Origin: Psychrobacillus sp042885655 | GTDB lineage: Bacteria; Bacillota; Bacilli; Bacillales_A; Planococcaceae | NCBI RefSeq assembly: GCF_042885655.1 | Contig: NZ_JBHVRO010000002.1 | Location: forward strand, 372,001 to 436,000 | Reading direction: 5' to 3' | Length of the DNA stretch: 64,000 bases | Shown here: positions 54,902 through 63,354 of the stretch, one piece after another | How positions within the stretch are numbered: position 1 is the first letter of the stretch | How the letters are laid out: every line of letters begins with the position of its first letter | The notes under the pieces: generated by a model | Told to the model about the DNA's origin: nothing | What the model saw: only the letters and a program-made list of their open reading frames with translations | The model's database searches: none | Made by a program: the position numbers and the translations under genes

Positions 54902-54986
54902 AATCAACTAACGTGGTGCTTTACTTCAAGAAGGAGTAAAGTCTTTTTTCTTATTGAATTAACGCCGCAGTTTAGTTGAATAAGGA
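54902..54986 (+). repeat. Cassette-boundary repeat j (full length)
   Basis: ATCAACTAACGTGGTGC, hairpin GCTTTACTTC...GGAGTAAAG, TTTTTT, then CTTATTGAATTAACGCCGCAG and TTTAGTTGAATAAGG. Starts 19 bp after the DUF3916 stop. Confidence 0.88.
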
Positions 54987-55059
54987 AAGAGGTTTCGAGT
55001 TAGATAAGTTGAATATAAATTAATTAAAAACAGTGTATTGAGACAGAATGGAGATTATT

Positions 55060-55509
55060 ATGTTGCAACAGATTAGAATAGGAAAATGGTTATTAGAAGT
55101 TGATATTGATAGAACACGAGAATTTTATAACAAAGATATAGAGGTCTGTAACTGCTTATACTGTAAAAATTATGTTGAAGCTTCTGAGTATTTAAAGACA
55201 TCTATATCCGATATTTTCAACAATTTTGGGATTCATTCAGCAAAACCAGCACATCTTTCAGAATTTCCTACTGAGGAAGCAGGGACACGTTTATACATAG
55301 GAGATTATCATCTCGTTGGAAGAGTGTTAGAAGGCGAATTGTGTAATTCTTCTAACTTTAAAGAAATGAATACTATTGAAATAGAGAATTTTTTATTTGG
55401 ATTTTCAGAAGATTTAGAATTTGTGCCAGAAGGTTTCCCTGCCCCAGTTCTACAATTTAGCTTTTCAGCTAGTATTCCTTGGATTCTTAAAGAAAACCCT
55501 GATGATTAA
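55060..55509 (+). CDS. Hypothetical protein with CxC-YC cysteine motif
   Basis: About 149 aa from MLQQIRIGKWLLEVD. The motif VCNCLYCKNYVEASEYL (three cysteines) could bind a metal. Similar short proteins with this motif occur in Bacillales, but I cannot name the family. Start at the ATG after TGGAGATTATT rather than four codons upstream. Between repeats j and k. Confidence 0.62.
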   Translation: MLQQIRIGKWLLEVDIDRTREFYNKDIEVCNCLYCKNYVEASEYLKTSISDIFNNFGIHSAKPAHLSEFPTEEAGTRLYIGDYHLVGRVLEGELCNSSNFKEMNTIEIENFLFGFSEDLEFVPEGFPAPVLQFSFSASIPWILKENPDD

Positions 55510-55516
55510 GGAAAAG

Positions 55517-55603
55517 TCTTATTCAACTTACAGGAGCTTTACTTCAAGAAGGGGTAAAGCATTTTTCTTATTAAACTAGCGCAGCAGGTTAGTTCAATAA
55601 GAG
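55517..55603 (+). repeat. Cassette-boundary repeat k (full length)
   Basis: CTTATTCAACTTACAGGAGC, hairpin GCTTTACTTC...GGGGTAAAGC, TTTTT, then CTTATTAAACTAGCGCAGCAG and GTTAGTTCAATAAG. Starts 8 bp after the preceding stop. Confidence 0.88.
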
Positions 55604-55699
55604 AAATAAATGTTTTATGTCGCTTTTGACTTATAATACGAAACAAATGAAATAGTTCTTTTTATTGAAAACTACAAAAGTTGGTATTACCAAGTTCCA

Positions 55700-56047
55700 T
55701 CACTGTCGTTTTTTTAGTTGTAGATTCCCTTTATTAAATATGACTACTGCATTGAAATCTTCATATAAAAGATAAATAGGGTAGCAGAGAGTCGAAAAGA
55801 CGATTCCGATAGATACTTTTTCCACAATAGGAAAGTAGCCTGTTAGAAAACTCTTAACATTTATACTTAGATAAATCAATAGGGGAACTACGAAAACTGC
55901 TATTAAAAGAAGTAGTGGAGTCATCTTAGTTTCTTTAAGTTTTGCTTGACAGTGTGGACACTTCATATTAAAAGGTGTTGGGAATTTTTTGAAGTGTTTG
56001 ATAGTAAGTGAATTTTGACAATTAGGACAGGGGATTGAAGTTTTCAT
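55700..56047 (-). CDS. Zinc-ribbon membrane protein
   Basis: 115 aa. Two CxxC pairs (IPCPNCQNS and MKCPHCQAK, 22 residues apart) form an N-terminal zinc ribbon; two helices follow (about 44-63 and 76-96). Minus strand, opposite to the array's usual direction. Its upstream end coincides with the decayed DUF3888 gene. Confidence 0.65.
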   Translation of the reverse strand: MKTSIPCPNCQNSLTIKHFKKFPTPFNMKCPHCQAKLKETKMTPLLLLIAVFVVPLLIYLSINVKSFLTGYFPIVEKVSIGIVFSTLCYPIYLLYEDFNAVVIFNKGNLQLKKRQ

Positions 56048-56081
56048 AAGTTTTCCTCTTTAAATAATAAATTTATCTTTA

Positions 56082-56321
56082 TTATAAATTAAATAATTTG
56101 ATACGGATACACCGTAGGGCTTGTAGTAAGATAATCTGAATAGTAATTAGAAACTGCCTCTGTACATTCGGTAAAAGTAGTGAAAAAAACAAGTCCATCA
56201 TTAGTTCTTTTTTAGACTCTTCAGTAAGCTGATAATAATCTAGTTTAGCATAAGTTAATGTTGCTGGCATTAGAAACAACAGTAAAAAACAAGGAACTAT
56301 AATAATTTTTTTCATTTTCAC
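56082..56321 (-). pseudogene. Frameshifted and truncated DUF3888 family gene
   Basis: Signal peptide and MKMKKIIIVPCFLLLFLMPA, then KKELMMDLFFSLLLPNV as in DUF3888. Near 56168 the frame breaks: another frame continues TEAVSNYYSDYLTTSPTVYP, which is the family's next segment, then ends at TAA six codons later. So one frameshift plus loss of the C-terminal half. The 79-aa reading frame shown is not the native product. Confidence 0.75.
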
Positions 56322-56360
56322 ACCACCTTTTAATGTTTATTTTGTTCAGAAAAGATTAAT

Positions 56361-56398
56361 AGTCTTCAACTAAAGCAGCAGTATTGTTTGAACAAGGA
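56361..56398 (+). repeat. Cassette-boundary repeat l (right half)
   Basis: GTCTTCAACTAAAGCAGCAG and TATTGTTTGAACAAGG; lacks the terminator half. Same orientation as the other copies, although the adjacent genes upstream are on the minus strand. Confidence 0.7.
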
Positions 56399-56451
56399 CA
56401 GGAAAAAATTACATATATATGAAATTGTGATATTTTGTTAAGATTTGAAAT

Positions 56452-56646
56452 ATGAGAAAAAATAAACAAGGAATAACGAAATTGTTGTATTACGTCTTAA
56501 TTTTGGCAGTAATTTATGAAACTTTTTTTAGTTTTTATAGTATTTGGGGAAACTGGGAAACTTTCAAAACAGTACATGCTGTACTTAAGCTACTTTCTAA
56601 TACTTTTCTGATATGGTTTTTAAGAAAAATGGCTTTGAAAACTTAA
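56452..56646 (+). CDS. Small membrane protein (64 aa)
   Basis: Two hydrophobic segments (about 10-30 and 42-58) with basic ends. No clear Shine-Dalgarno sequence (TTGAAAT is weak), so the call rests on length, composition and position 54 bp after repeat l. Confidence 0.45.
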   Translation: MRKNKQGITKLLYYVLILAVIYETFFSFYSIWGNWETFKTVHAVLKLLSNTFLIWFLRKMALKT

Positions 56647-56726
56647 TATACAAAAGTAGTTACGAACATAAAGATGTTTCTTAAATCGACAAAATACCTT
56701 TAGAATTTGATTAAATATTAATTCTT

Positions 56727-56757
56727 CTTCTTCAACTAATGAAGCAGTTTAGTTTTT
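56727..56757 (+). repeat. Cassette-boundary repeat m (right half)
   Basis: CTTCTTCAACTAATGAAGCAG and TTTAGTTTTT; a decayed right half only. The following 600 bp hold no convincing gene. Confidence 0.6.
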
Positions 56758-56972
56758 TATGCCGAATTATAAACCAAAAAATTTTTGTGAATGTATATTA
56801 CATTCTCCTTGGAAAAATTAATCAAACAATAAAACACAATTGTTTGATTATCTAGGTTAATAACGACAGTTTTATGCAAGGGAAATATTAAAGAATTATA
56901 GTGCATAACCATTTTGTTTAATTTGTTTTGCTTTTGACATAAAAGCAAGACAAACTAACAATTAATGAAGTA

Positions 56973-57016
56973 AAAACACACATAAATTTGGTTATTTACA
57001 AATTTATGTGTGTTTT
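56973..57016. terminator. Perfect 18-bp hairpin
   Basis: AAAACACACATAAATTTG and its exact complement enclose GTTATTTA; A and T runs on both sides allow bidirectional termination. No gene ends nearby within 300 bp. Confidence 0.75.
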
Positions 57017-57225
57017 CTATTTTCAATTAGTAAATAGCACTCAAGTGCTGAATCGCTATCATCAAGTAGAAACTGGTTACTTTTTTTTGCATGTAAATTA
57101 TAAAATATAATTGTCATGTCCAATCTGTGTTTTCTGTTTTTGTATTTTCTACATCTTGCAGTGCTGAAAATTTAGACAAAATGAGTAATTATCAATCTAA
57201 AAGCAAGCAACTTAACCTTTAATAG

Positions 57226-57262
57226 GAGAGAGAATTTATCTATTACTGATGAGTTCTCTCTC
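57226..57262 (+). terminator. Hairpin upstream of the sigma gene
   Basis: GAGAGAGAA and TTCTCTCTC around a 19-nt loop, then TTTCTTC. Precedes the sigma gene by about 120 bp. Confidence 0.5.
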
Positions 57263-57382
57263 TTTCTTCTATTAATGTTTGTCATAAATGAACAACAAAT
57301 CTATTTCAATTCTTGGAAAAATATTTTTCTGTTGCACGAATAAACGAAAATGAATCGTATTATGAAGGGAAGGAGGTTGAGT

Positions 57383-57823
57383 ATGAAAACGTTCGCCGGC
57401 TTATGTGTTCATGAGATTGTTCAAACTTATAGCGACACCTTAATACGAATTGCTGTGCAGCAGACAAAAAATATGTCTGAGGCGGAGGATATTGTTCAAG
57501 AGGTCTATATGACACTTATGAGACAGAAAAAGCCCTTCGATAATGAAGCACATTTAAAGGCTTGGCTCATCAAGAAGACGGTACCGATTACAGAAGAGAT
57601 GACGTTTATTGCAAAAGAGGAACAAATTGTTCTTCCTGAGATTTTTGAGCTAGATCACCAAGAGAGGGCCATTGTTTATTTACATTATTACGAAGGCTAC
57701 ACGACTGCAGAAATTGCGAATCTATTAGAGATGAAAATAAACACGGTAGGCTCAAAGCTGAGAAGGATACGAATGAAGTTAAAAATTTTTTTAGAAGAAG
57801 TTAAATGTGATGAATGCTTATAA
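57383..57823 (+). CDS. ECF sigma factor lacking region 2.4
   Basis: About 146 aa from MKTFAGLCVHEIVQTYSDTL; AAGGAGGTTGAGT precedes the ATG. Regions 2.1-2.3 (SEAEDIVQEVYMTLM) and 4 (YTTAEIANLLEMKINTVGSK) are present, but the text jumps from AHLKAWLI straight to KKTVPITEEM. The segment that normally lies there, WLVRIIINICLD in the sigma at 12159, is absent: about 16 residues of the -10 recognition helix. Likely defective or altered. Overlaps the downstream gene by 14 bp. Confidence 0.78.
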   Translation: MKTFAGLCVHEIVQTYSDTLIRIAVQQTKNMSEAEDIVQEVYMTLMRQKKPFDNEAHLKAWLIKKTVPITEEMTFIAKEEQIVLPEIFELDHQERAIVYLHYYEGYTTAEIANLLEMKINTVGSKLRRIRMKLKIFLEEVKCDECL

Positions 57824-58325
57824 GAAAGTGATGAAGCAGATTCATGCTTCCGAAGAATTTAAGAGCAAAATGCAGAAAGAGATGATGGAATATGAACTAA
57901 AAGAAAAGAAGGTTTATATGAAAAATATAAAATTAATGGCTGGAAGTTTAATAGCTTGTGCCGTAATTGCTGTAGTTGCTTTAACAAATACAAACAACGA
58001 TGCAGCGTTAGATTTGACGGAAAGAATTGTGGTGGATAATTCAGCTCCTGCTACAAGTGTAATGCTTAATATCGAAGGATTCATAACAGAAGTTGGAAAA
58101 GATGGACTGAGCTTTACGTTGGATAACGGAATGGAAGTAGTGGTTACAGATGAAACGAAATTGGGGATAGATGGTCCAACAGCACCGCCTAAGGAAGAAC
58201 AGTTATTTGAGCCTACATTTAGAGTGGGTAATCTAATAGGCGGGTTTACGGAAGATACATCCGCAGATCCAATTACTGCAGCAGTAATTTATACTAACTG
58301 GAATTTTGAGAATCCTATTCGATGA
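57810..58325 (+). CDS. Putative anti-sigma factor/partner of the adjacent sigma
   Basis: 171 aa: a 35-residue charged N-terminus, one transmembrane helix (MAGSLIACAVIAVVAL, about 48-64) and an extracytoplasmic domain (ENPIR end). Its start overlaps the sigma gene, a layout typical of sigma/anti-sigma pairs. No named family; the function is inferred from position. Confidence 0.62.
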   Translation: MNAYKKVMKQIHASEEFKSKMQKEMMEYELKEKKVYMKNIKLMAGSLIACAVIAVVALTNTNNDAALDLTERIVVDNSAPATSVMLNIEGFITEVGKDGLSFTLDNGMEVVVTDETKLGIDGPTAPPKEEQLFEPTFRVGNLIGGFTEDTSADPITAAVIYTNWNFENPIR

Positions 58326-58470
58326 AGTTCTGTTAAATTTAATATTCTCGAGCGCTAAGGGTGATGTATTTTATTATAAGGGCTATTATGCAACACGATT
58401 AGCACATTTTACTGCCATATATAAGGCATGCTGTAGTCTACTAGAGACTCTTTTGGTAATTCGATTCAAA

Positions 58471-58530
58471 GGCGTGACTTGAGCCTCCGCACCAAACTTA
58501 GATCGCTTGTGGAGCTCAGTCGTTACAATC
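58471..58530. repeat. REP-like element fragment
   Basis: AGGCGTGACTTGAGCCTCCG and TGTGGAGCTCAGTCGT resemble the second half of the GATTTCCG-type REP element at 44806; only the tail is recognisable here. Surrounding 58326-58637 has no gene. Confidence 0.45.
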
Positions 58531-58637
58531 AATCTATGTATAAAAAAATAGCAAAATTAAACAGAGACATTCATGATATATATTTTTCACCATAAAAAAA
58601 GATGAATTTTCAGGGTAGCCTTCTAATATAAAATGTT

Positions 58638-58679
58638 AATAAGCCTATTTAAGATGTATAAGTCTTAAATAGGCTTATT
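58638..58679. terminator. Perfect 17-bp terminator hairpin
   Basis: AATAAGCCTATTTAAGA and its exact complement around TGTATAAG, with a T run downstream. Confidence 0.82.
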
Positions 58680-58918
58680 TTAATTTAAAAAATAAATATA
58701 GTTGCCATTTTGAATTTGTTGAATATCAAAATTTGGAATTCTGCATAATGGCCTAGCGTACAATAATTCCTAAATGCTAGGGAGGATGTGTACAAGATAT
58801 GATCCGTCTCGATTTACTTTCTCAATACTGTATTAAATAAGGATATGTGCTATTGTTTTATGTATTCAATGGTTCATCAACTTAAACCATTCGACTAACT
58901 TTTGGGGGTTTTATTAAG

Positions 58919-59254
58919 ATGAATAAATACGACAAGATGAACATCATTCGAGAAGATTTTATTAATTGTCAGGATGTCCTAATAGCAATCGGTGATGAAA
59001 CTCGCCAATCGATCCTTTTCGTCTTAATGGAAACAGATTGTAAAACAGGGTTGCGTGTAGGCGAAATTACTGAAAGAACACATCTTTCTCGTCCAGCCAT
59101 ATCACATCATCTTAAGATTTTACGAGATGCAGGTGTTATATTAATGCGAAAAGAAGGCACAAAAAATTTTTATTATATCAATGTACGTACAAAACTAAGT
59201 TTATTAAAAGATTTAGTAACGAATATTGAGGATTTGATGACAGATTATTATTGA
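58919..59254 (+). CDS. ArsR-family transcriptional regulator
   Basis: 111 aa winged helix. GDETRQSILFVLMETD and recognition helix THLSRPAISHHLKILRDAGV match ArsR proteins; the metal-binding ELCVCD motif is absent, so a non-metal signal is likely. It lies 52 bp before the oxidoreductase gene and probably controls it. TTGGGGG lies upstream. Confidence 0.88.
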   Translation: MNKYDKMNIIREDFINCQDVLIAIGDETRQSILFVLMETDCKTGLRVGEITERTHLSRPAISHHLKILRDAGVILMRKEGTKNFYYINVRTKLSLLKDLVTNIEDLMTDYY

Positions 59255-59306
59255 AAAATATTATTGGTATGATGATAAAACTTTTTTTTATTTGGGGGAA
59301 TGTAAT

Positions 59307-60305
59307 TTGAAAGCAATGATTATTGATCAATATGGGAAAGTACCTCTGCGATTAGCAGAAATGCCTATGCCTGAAATGGGAGAATACGAGGTACTTGCAG
59401 AAATTCATGCAGCTAGTATTAATCCAGTTGATTTTAAAACGCGAGACGGAAAAGTGAAGTTATTAATCAAACATAAAATGCCACTGATTCTTGGAAATGA
59501 CTTTTCAGGGGTTGTGACAAAGGTTGGTGCAAAAGTAACTCAATTTAAAGTGGGCGATGCAATTTATGGAAGGCCACGTAAAAGTAAAATCGGCACTCTT
59601 GCTGAATATATCGCAGTTCATGAAGATGACATAGCGTTAAAACCTAAAAATCTAAGCTATGAGGAAGCTGCTTCTATACCATTAGTTGGGTTAACGTCTT
59701 ATCAGGCATTACATGACATACTGCACTTACAAAAAGGAGGAAAGGTTTTAATTCATGCCGGGGCTGGTGGTGTCGGAACATTTGCGATTCAACTCGCAAA
59801 AATAATGGGTGCCTATGTTGCAACAACTGCGAGTGAAGCTGGTGCAGATTTAGTGAAATCCCTCGGTGCAGATGAAGTTATTGATTACAAAACAGAACAA
59901 TTTCAGGATAGACTACAAAATTATGATGGAGTATTTGATACACTTGGTGGTAAGTCACTCGAAACATCATTCCAGATTGTAAAAAATGGTGGGAAAATCA
60001 TCTCTGTTTCAGGATTGCCGAATGCTCGTTTTGCTAAAGAATATGGATCAGGCTTTATTAAAAAGGTATTGTTTTCAGCTGCAAGCTATAAATTAACGAA
60101 ACTTGAAAAAAAGCATAATGTTCAATATACGTTTTTATTTATGAAGCCAAGTGGAGATCAATTACGTATTATTGCAGACTTTATTGAATCTGGGAAAATC
60201 AAACCTGTAATTGATCGCGTTTTTCCTTTTGAAGATGCTCAAAAGGCCATGGAGTATTCGGAAGAAGGAAGGGCTAAAGGAAAAATAGTTTTGAAAATTC
60301 GATAG
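59307..60305 (+). CDS. Zn-independent MDR oxidoreductase (NADP-dependent quinone-reductase-like)
   Basis: About 332 aa, TTG start of KAMIIDQYGKVPLRL after GGGGGAATGTAA. Motifs SINPVDFKTRDG, GNDFSGVVTKVG and the NADP-binding HAGAGGVGTFAIQLA. No zinc-ligand cysteines. Likely stress or enone reduction, controlled by the upstream ArsR-like regulator. Confidence 0.87.
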   Translation: MKAMIIDQYGKVPLRLAEMPMPEMGEYEVLAEIHAASINPVDFKTRDGKVKLLIKHKMPLILGNDFSGVVTKVGAKVTQFKVGDAIYGRPRKSKIGTLAEYIAVHEDDIALKPKNLSYEEAASIPLVGLTSYQALHDILHLQKGGKVLIHAGAGGVGTFAIQLAKIMGAYVATTASEAGADLVKSLGADEVIDYKTEQFQDRLQNYDGVFDTLGGKSLETSFQIVKNGGKIISVSGLPNARFAKEYGSGFIKKVLFSAASYKLTKLEKKHNVQYTFLFMKPSGDQLRIIADFIESGKIKPVIDRVFPFEDAQKAMEYSEEGRAKGKIVLKIR

Positions 60306-60439
60306 TTATCATAGCGAACAAAAATTCTTTGATAAAAAATAACTTTGAAAAGTAATAAAGCATTTTAGTTACAATTATATAGAATAGTTACTGTTAATAT
60401 AAAAGCGGCACCCAATCATAGTAAGCAGTATTTGTTAAA

Positions 60440-60482
60440 GAAGTATCAAAGAACAACTAAACGTCCTTGATACTTCTTTTTT
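60440..60482 (+). terminator. Intrinsic terminator
   Basis: GAAGTATCAA and TTGATACTTC around a 17-nt loop, then TTTTTT. Between the convergent oxidoreductase and MFS genes. Confidence 0.82.
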
Positions 60483-60589
60483 AATATTATTTATAAAGGG
60501 ATACCTGAAATATCATTAATTATCGCCTAGAAAGATTTTAGTTCTTCTGGAGATACAATAGGAAGCATGACAAGTGTTTGTTGCTTCTT

Positions 60590-61780
60590 TTATGCTGATT
60601 TCTTTTGTTTTTGATCTAAACGATGACTAAAGAAAGTTAGCAGACTTGCACAGACTGCAACAATCCCACCTACCCATGTTACATTCATTAAATTTCCCTG
60701 ATGGTATACAATTCCGCCTAATGCAGAACCAAAAGCGATACCTACGTTGCTTGCTACTGGCATAAGTGAAGCAGCGAGACCTGTTGCTTTTGGCTGATAA
60801 ATTCCGGCGAGGTCTATTAAATAAAGCTGAGTAGATGTTGTTAAGAGGATTGCCATTAACGACATCAAGCCAATATTTGCTAATCCAAAAATAATATGAT
60901 TTGTTGTCCAAAATAAACTTGTCAGAACAATTGCCTGCACGAGAAAAACAAACCGAAGGCGACCAATTGCATTGTGGCTGGCAATTTTACCTGCTAAGAT
61001 GTTGCTGAAAATCGAGATAAATCCGTAACCAAATAAGATTAAACTAATTGAATGATTTGGTACTTCCATTCCCTTCAAGATAGGAACAAGGTACGTAAAG
61101 ACGGTATAAGTTGCGCCAAATCCTAGTGCAGGAATGAAAAAAGCCATCAAAATTCTTGGATTGGTCATTAATGAAAACTGATCCCGTATCGAACTGCGTA
61201 TTTGGCTGAGTCTATTAGGCAAGACGAAAAAGGATGCCAAAAACGCCAATCCTCCTAGGAAAGTAGTTAACATGAAAGTGGCATTCCAACCGTATGTATC
61301 GGCGATGACAACACCAATAGGCACTCCAACGACATTTGCAAGTGTGAAACCACCGAAAACGAATGATATAGCAAGTCCGCGTTTTTTAATCGGCATCGTT
61401 TCACTTGCAACAATCATGGCTAGAGATATTAATACTCCTGTTACAATCGCTGTCATAATCCGAAGTGCAAGGAGCATGATGTAGCTTGTCGAGATTATAC
61501 ACAAGGCATTTAGGACGATGAAAGAACCTATCAAAAACAACATCCATTTACGCTTTGGAAAATGACTTGTTGCTGACATCACTAGTGGTGTGGCGATGGC
61601 AAACGTAATTGCAAACGCAGAAACGAGTGTGCCTGCTTTTGCATTTGTCATTTGAAGGCTCGAGGAAATATCGGTTAAGATTCCGACAATAACAAATTCG
61701 CTAGTCCCGAGAACAAATGTTAATAAAGAAAGTGTTAAGATGAGCAACCAATGTCGCTTGGATAATTTTGTGGTGTGCAT
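60590..61780 (-). CDS. MFS transporter, DHA1 family efflux
   Basis: 396 aa, 12 membrane helices. LLTFVLGTSEFVIVGILTDI in helix 1 and the RIMTAIVTGVLISLAMIVAS helix 4 match the AraJ/YtbD/PbuE-like DHA1 branch that exports sugars, nucleosides or drugs. Short cytoplasmic loops (SHFPKRKWML). Substrate unknown. Sits alone. Confidence 0.88.
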   Translation of the reverse strand: MHTTKLSKRHWLLILTLSLLTFVLGTSEFVIVGILTDISSSLQMTNAKAGTLVSAFAITFAIATPLVMSATSHFPKRKWMLFLIGSFIVLNALCIISTSYIMLLALRIMTAIVTGVLISLAMIVASETMPIKKRGLAISFVFGGFTLANVVGVPIGVVIADTYGWNATFMLTTFLGGLAFLASFFVLPNRLSQIRSSIRDQFSLMTNPRILMAFFIPALGFGATYTVFTYLVPILKGMEVPNHSISLILFGYGFISIFSNILAGKIASHNAIGRLRFVFLVQAIVLTSLFWTTNHIIFGLANIGLMSLMAILLTTSTQLYLIDLAGIYQPKATGLAASLMPVASNVGIAFGSALGGIVYHQGNLMNVTWVGGIVAVCASLLTFFSHRLDQKQKKSA

Positions 61781-62112
61781 AAATACCTCTTTTCTTAGAT
61801 GAATGTAAATGTGTCAGCTAGTAGATATACGACCTAAACATCTTACCATAAAAAAAATTTTTTTCGAGATAAACCATTTCTAATCAAATAGAGGTTAATG
61901 GATTAACAGGATCAACAAATGCAAAGGGGGTTAGCAGAAAACTATTTAAGAAAGGTCATTTCTGTTGATAATGCTATTGGTAGCAGTAGGTATAAAAAAA
62001 TTAGTACTAAAACCTCATACAAAATTGTTATAACTCTATAGATTTCTTAGAGGTTAAATGATTTTTAATTGGATATTTATGTTATTATCATTATAAAGAT
62101 TGTGAAAGAATA
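61781..62112. other. Gene-free interval upstream of repeat n
   Basis: AT-rich, no open frame with a ribosome site. The MFS promoter should lie at its left end. Nothing else recognised. Confidence 0.4.
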
Positions 62113-62183
62113 TACTTCAGCTAACGCAGCAGGTTAGTTGAAGAGAATTGTTTAACTTGTGTTCAACAATTGGATCAAATAAG
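62113..62183 (+). repeat. Cassette-boundary repeat n
   Basis: ACTTCAGCTAACGCAGCAGG, TTAGTTGAAGAG, then TTTAACTTGTGTTCAACAAT, the same right-hand extension as repeat f. It ends about 40 bp before the next start. Confidence 0.82.
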
Positions 62184-62225
62184 TTATGAAGGTTGACTAT
62201 TTATAATTAAAGGGGATATGAACTA

Positions 62226-62675
62226 ATGAAGAATATTTTTGATCATATACATACAGCAGAAGTTTTAGAGCGTATTGAGAAATTGAGTCCAAATTCACAA
62301 CCACAATGGGGAAAAATGGATGTTGCTCAAATGCTAGCTCATTGTTCATCTTTCCAAGACATTGCAATGGGAAATTCTTTTCCACCAAGGAGTTTGTTAG
62401 GAATAATAGTAGGAAGGTTTGCAAAACAAATCGTTTACAATGAAAAGACATTGCCACATAATCTGTCTACTATTCCAACCATTTTGATTGCAGATGATAG
62501 AGAATTTGACACAGAAAAAGAGAAGCTTAAACAAAAAATTATCACATTCCAAAATAACGGACCAGAGAAGTGCACAACTCATCCGCATCCTTTTTTTGGA
62601 AAGCTTACTTCTGAGCAATGGGGTAAAGGAATATACAAGCACCTTGACCATCATTTTAAACAGTTTGGAGTTTAA
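62226..62675 (+). CDS. DUF1569 family protein (DinB-like fold)
   Basis: 149 aa. Motifs PQWGKMDVAQMLAHCSSFQD and HPFFGKLTSEQWGKGIYKHL with DHHFKQFG at the end match DUF1569, a DinB-superfamily relative; function unknown. The His residues in AHCS and HLDHH probably bind metal. AAAGGGGATATGAACTA precedes the ATG. Last intact cassette of the array. Confidence 0.83.
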   Translation: MKNIFDHIHTAEVLERIEKLSPNSQPQWGKMDVAQMLAHCSSFQDIAMGNSFPPRSLLGIIVGRFAKQIVYNEKTLPHNLSTIPTILIADDREFDTEKEKLKQKIITFQNNGPEKCTTHPHPFFGKLTSEQWGKGIYKHLDHHFKQFGV

Positions 62676-62702
62676 ACATTGAAAAACAAAATAAAACGAT
62701 GT

Positions 62703-62722
62703 GCATCGTTAGTTGAAGAAAG
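62703..62722 (+). repeat. Cassette-boundary repeat o, right-half remnant
   Basis: GCATCGTTAGTTGAAGAAAG matches the right end of the other copies (GTTAGTTGAAGAAGG). It lies 28 bp after the DUF1569 stop. Confidence 0.55.
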
Positions 62723-62852
62723 TATCTCTAATCCTAATTACTATTCTCTTTCATAAGATGAACAATGGTTTGATTTATTCTCAATTACTATTTGAAGCAA
62801 TCAACAGTATGTCTTTTTTTAATGTTTTGTTTTGCCTTAAACGACGGCGATT

Positions 62853-62930
62853 GTTGAATAAGCTTCACTTTTCTTATTCAACTAACGTGTGCTTTATTGA
62901 AAGATCGTTGAGCTACATAGGCTAGTTTTA
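62853..62930 (+). repeat. Cassette-boundary repeat o, palindrome and left half
   Basis: GTTGAATAAG...CTTATTCAAC is a perfect 10-bp inverted pair (62853-62862, 62873-62882), followed by TAACGTGTGCTTT, AAAGATCGTTG and an AGC..GCT hairpin as in repeats e, h and i. Confidence 0.75.
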
Positions 62931-62985
62931 GAATAAAGTTAGATCAAGGACACCTTATTAATACATAAAATACTATAACTAAAAT

Positions 62986-63022
62986 GAATCCATTTTGTAA
63001 AAAGATTGATCAAAATGGATTC
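62986..63022. terminator. Twelve-bp hairpin
   Basis: GAATCCATTTTG and CAAAATGGATTC surround a 13-nt loop. No T run directly follows; adjacent to an IS110 fragment. Confidence 0.5.
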
Positions 63023-63040
63023 TTCTAAACATATTTATGT

Positions 63041-63148
63041 TTAGTTTTTATAAAAAAGGATCATTTTACGATATGGTTTCCCTTTATCTAAAAATGCTTG
63101 AACCTGACTTTCTCCTATTGAAATATCCAGACCAACAACTGGATTCAT
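63041..63148 (-). pseudogene. IS110-family transposase N-terminal fragment
   Basis: MNPVVGLDISIGESQVQAFL and DKGKPYRK are the start of IS110 DEDD transposases (first Asp in GLD). The frame then runs off into FYKN and a stop: 35 aa of an approximately 400-aa protein. Remnant of an insertion sequence. Confidence 0.75.
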
Positions 63149-63354
63149 TTAAATCTCCTACTAATCTAGCAGTTGGCCAGTACCCCCTAATCCTCTAAGT
63201 GTTGTCTTAGTCTAAGTATTTTGTACCTGTTCAAAAATTTCCGCATATTGGGGAAGCGCTTATTTTTATTTTTGTCATACATTTTTTCAAAGTTTTTGTC
63301 ACAAAACACTCCTCTTATTCGCCTTATTTGTAAACGCAGAAGGAGTGATTTTTT

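Noticed and set aside
56757..56948. Minus-strand 63-aa frame
   Set aside because: No ribosome site, atypical composition, in an AT-rich gene-free stretch.
58781..58842. Short peptides after GGGAGG near 58780
   Set aside because: Only 13-16 codons in any frame and no other support.
45165..62930. Classical integron attC sites
   Set aside because: The ends resemble inverted core sites, but GTTAGTT does not fit GTTRRRY and no IntI is in the window. I call it cassette-like only.
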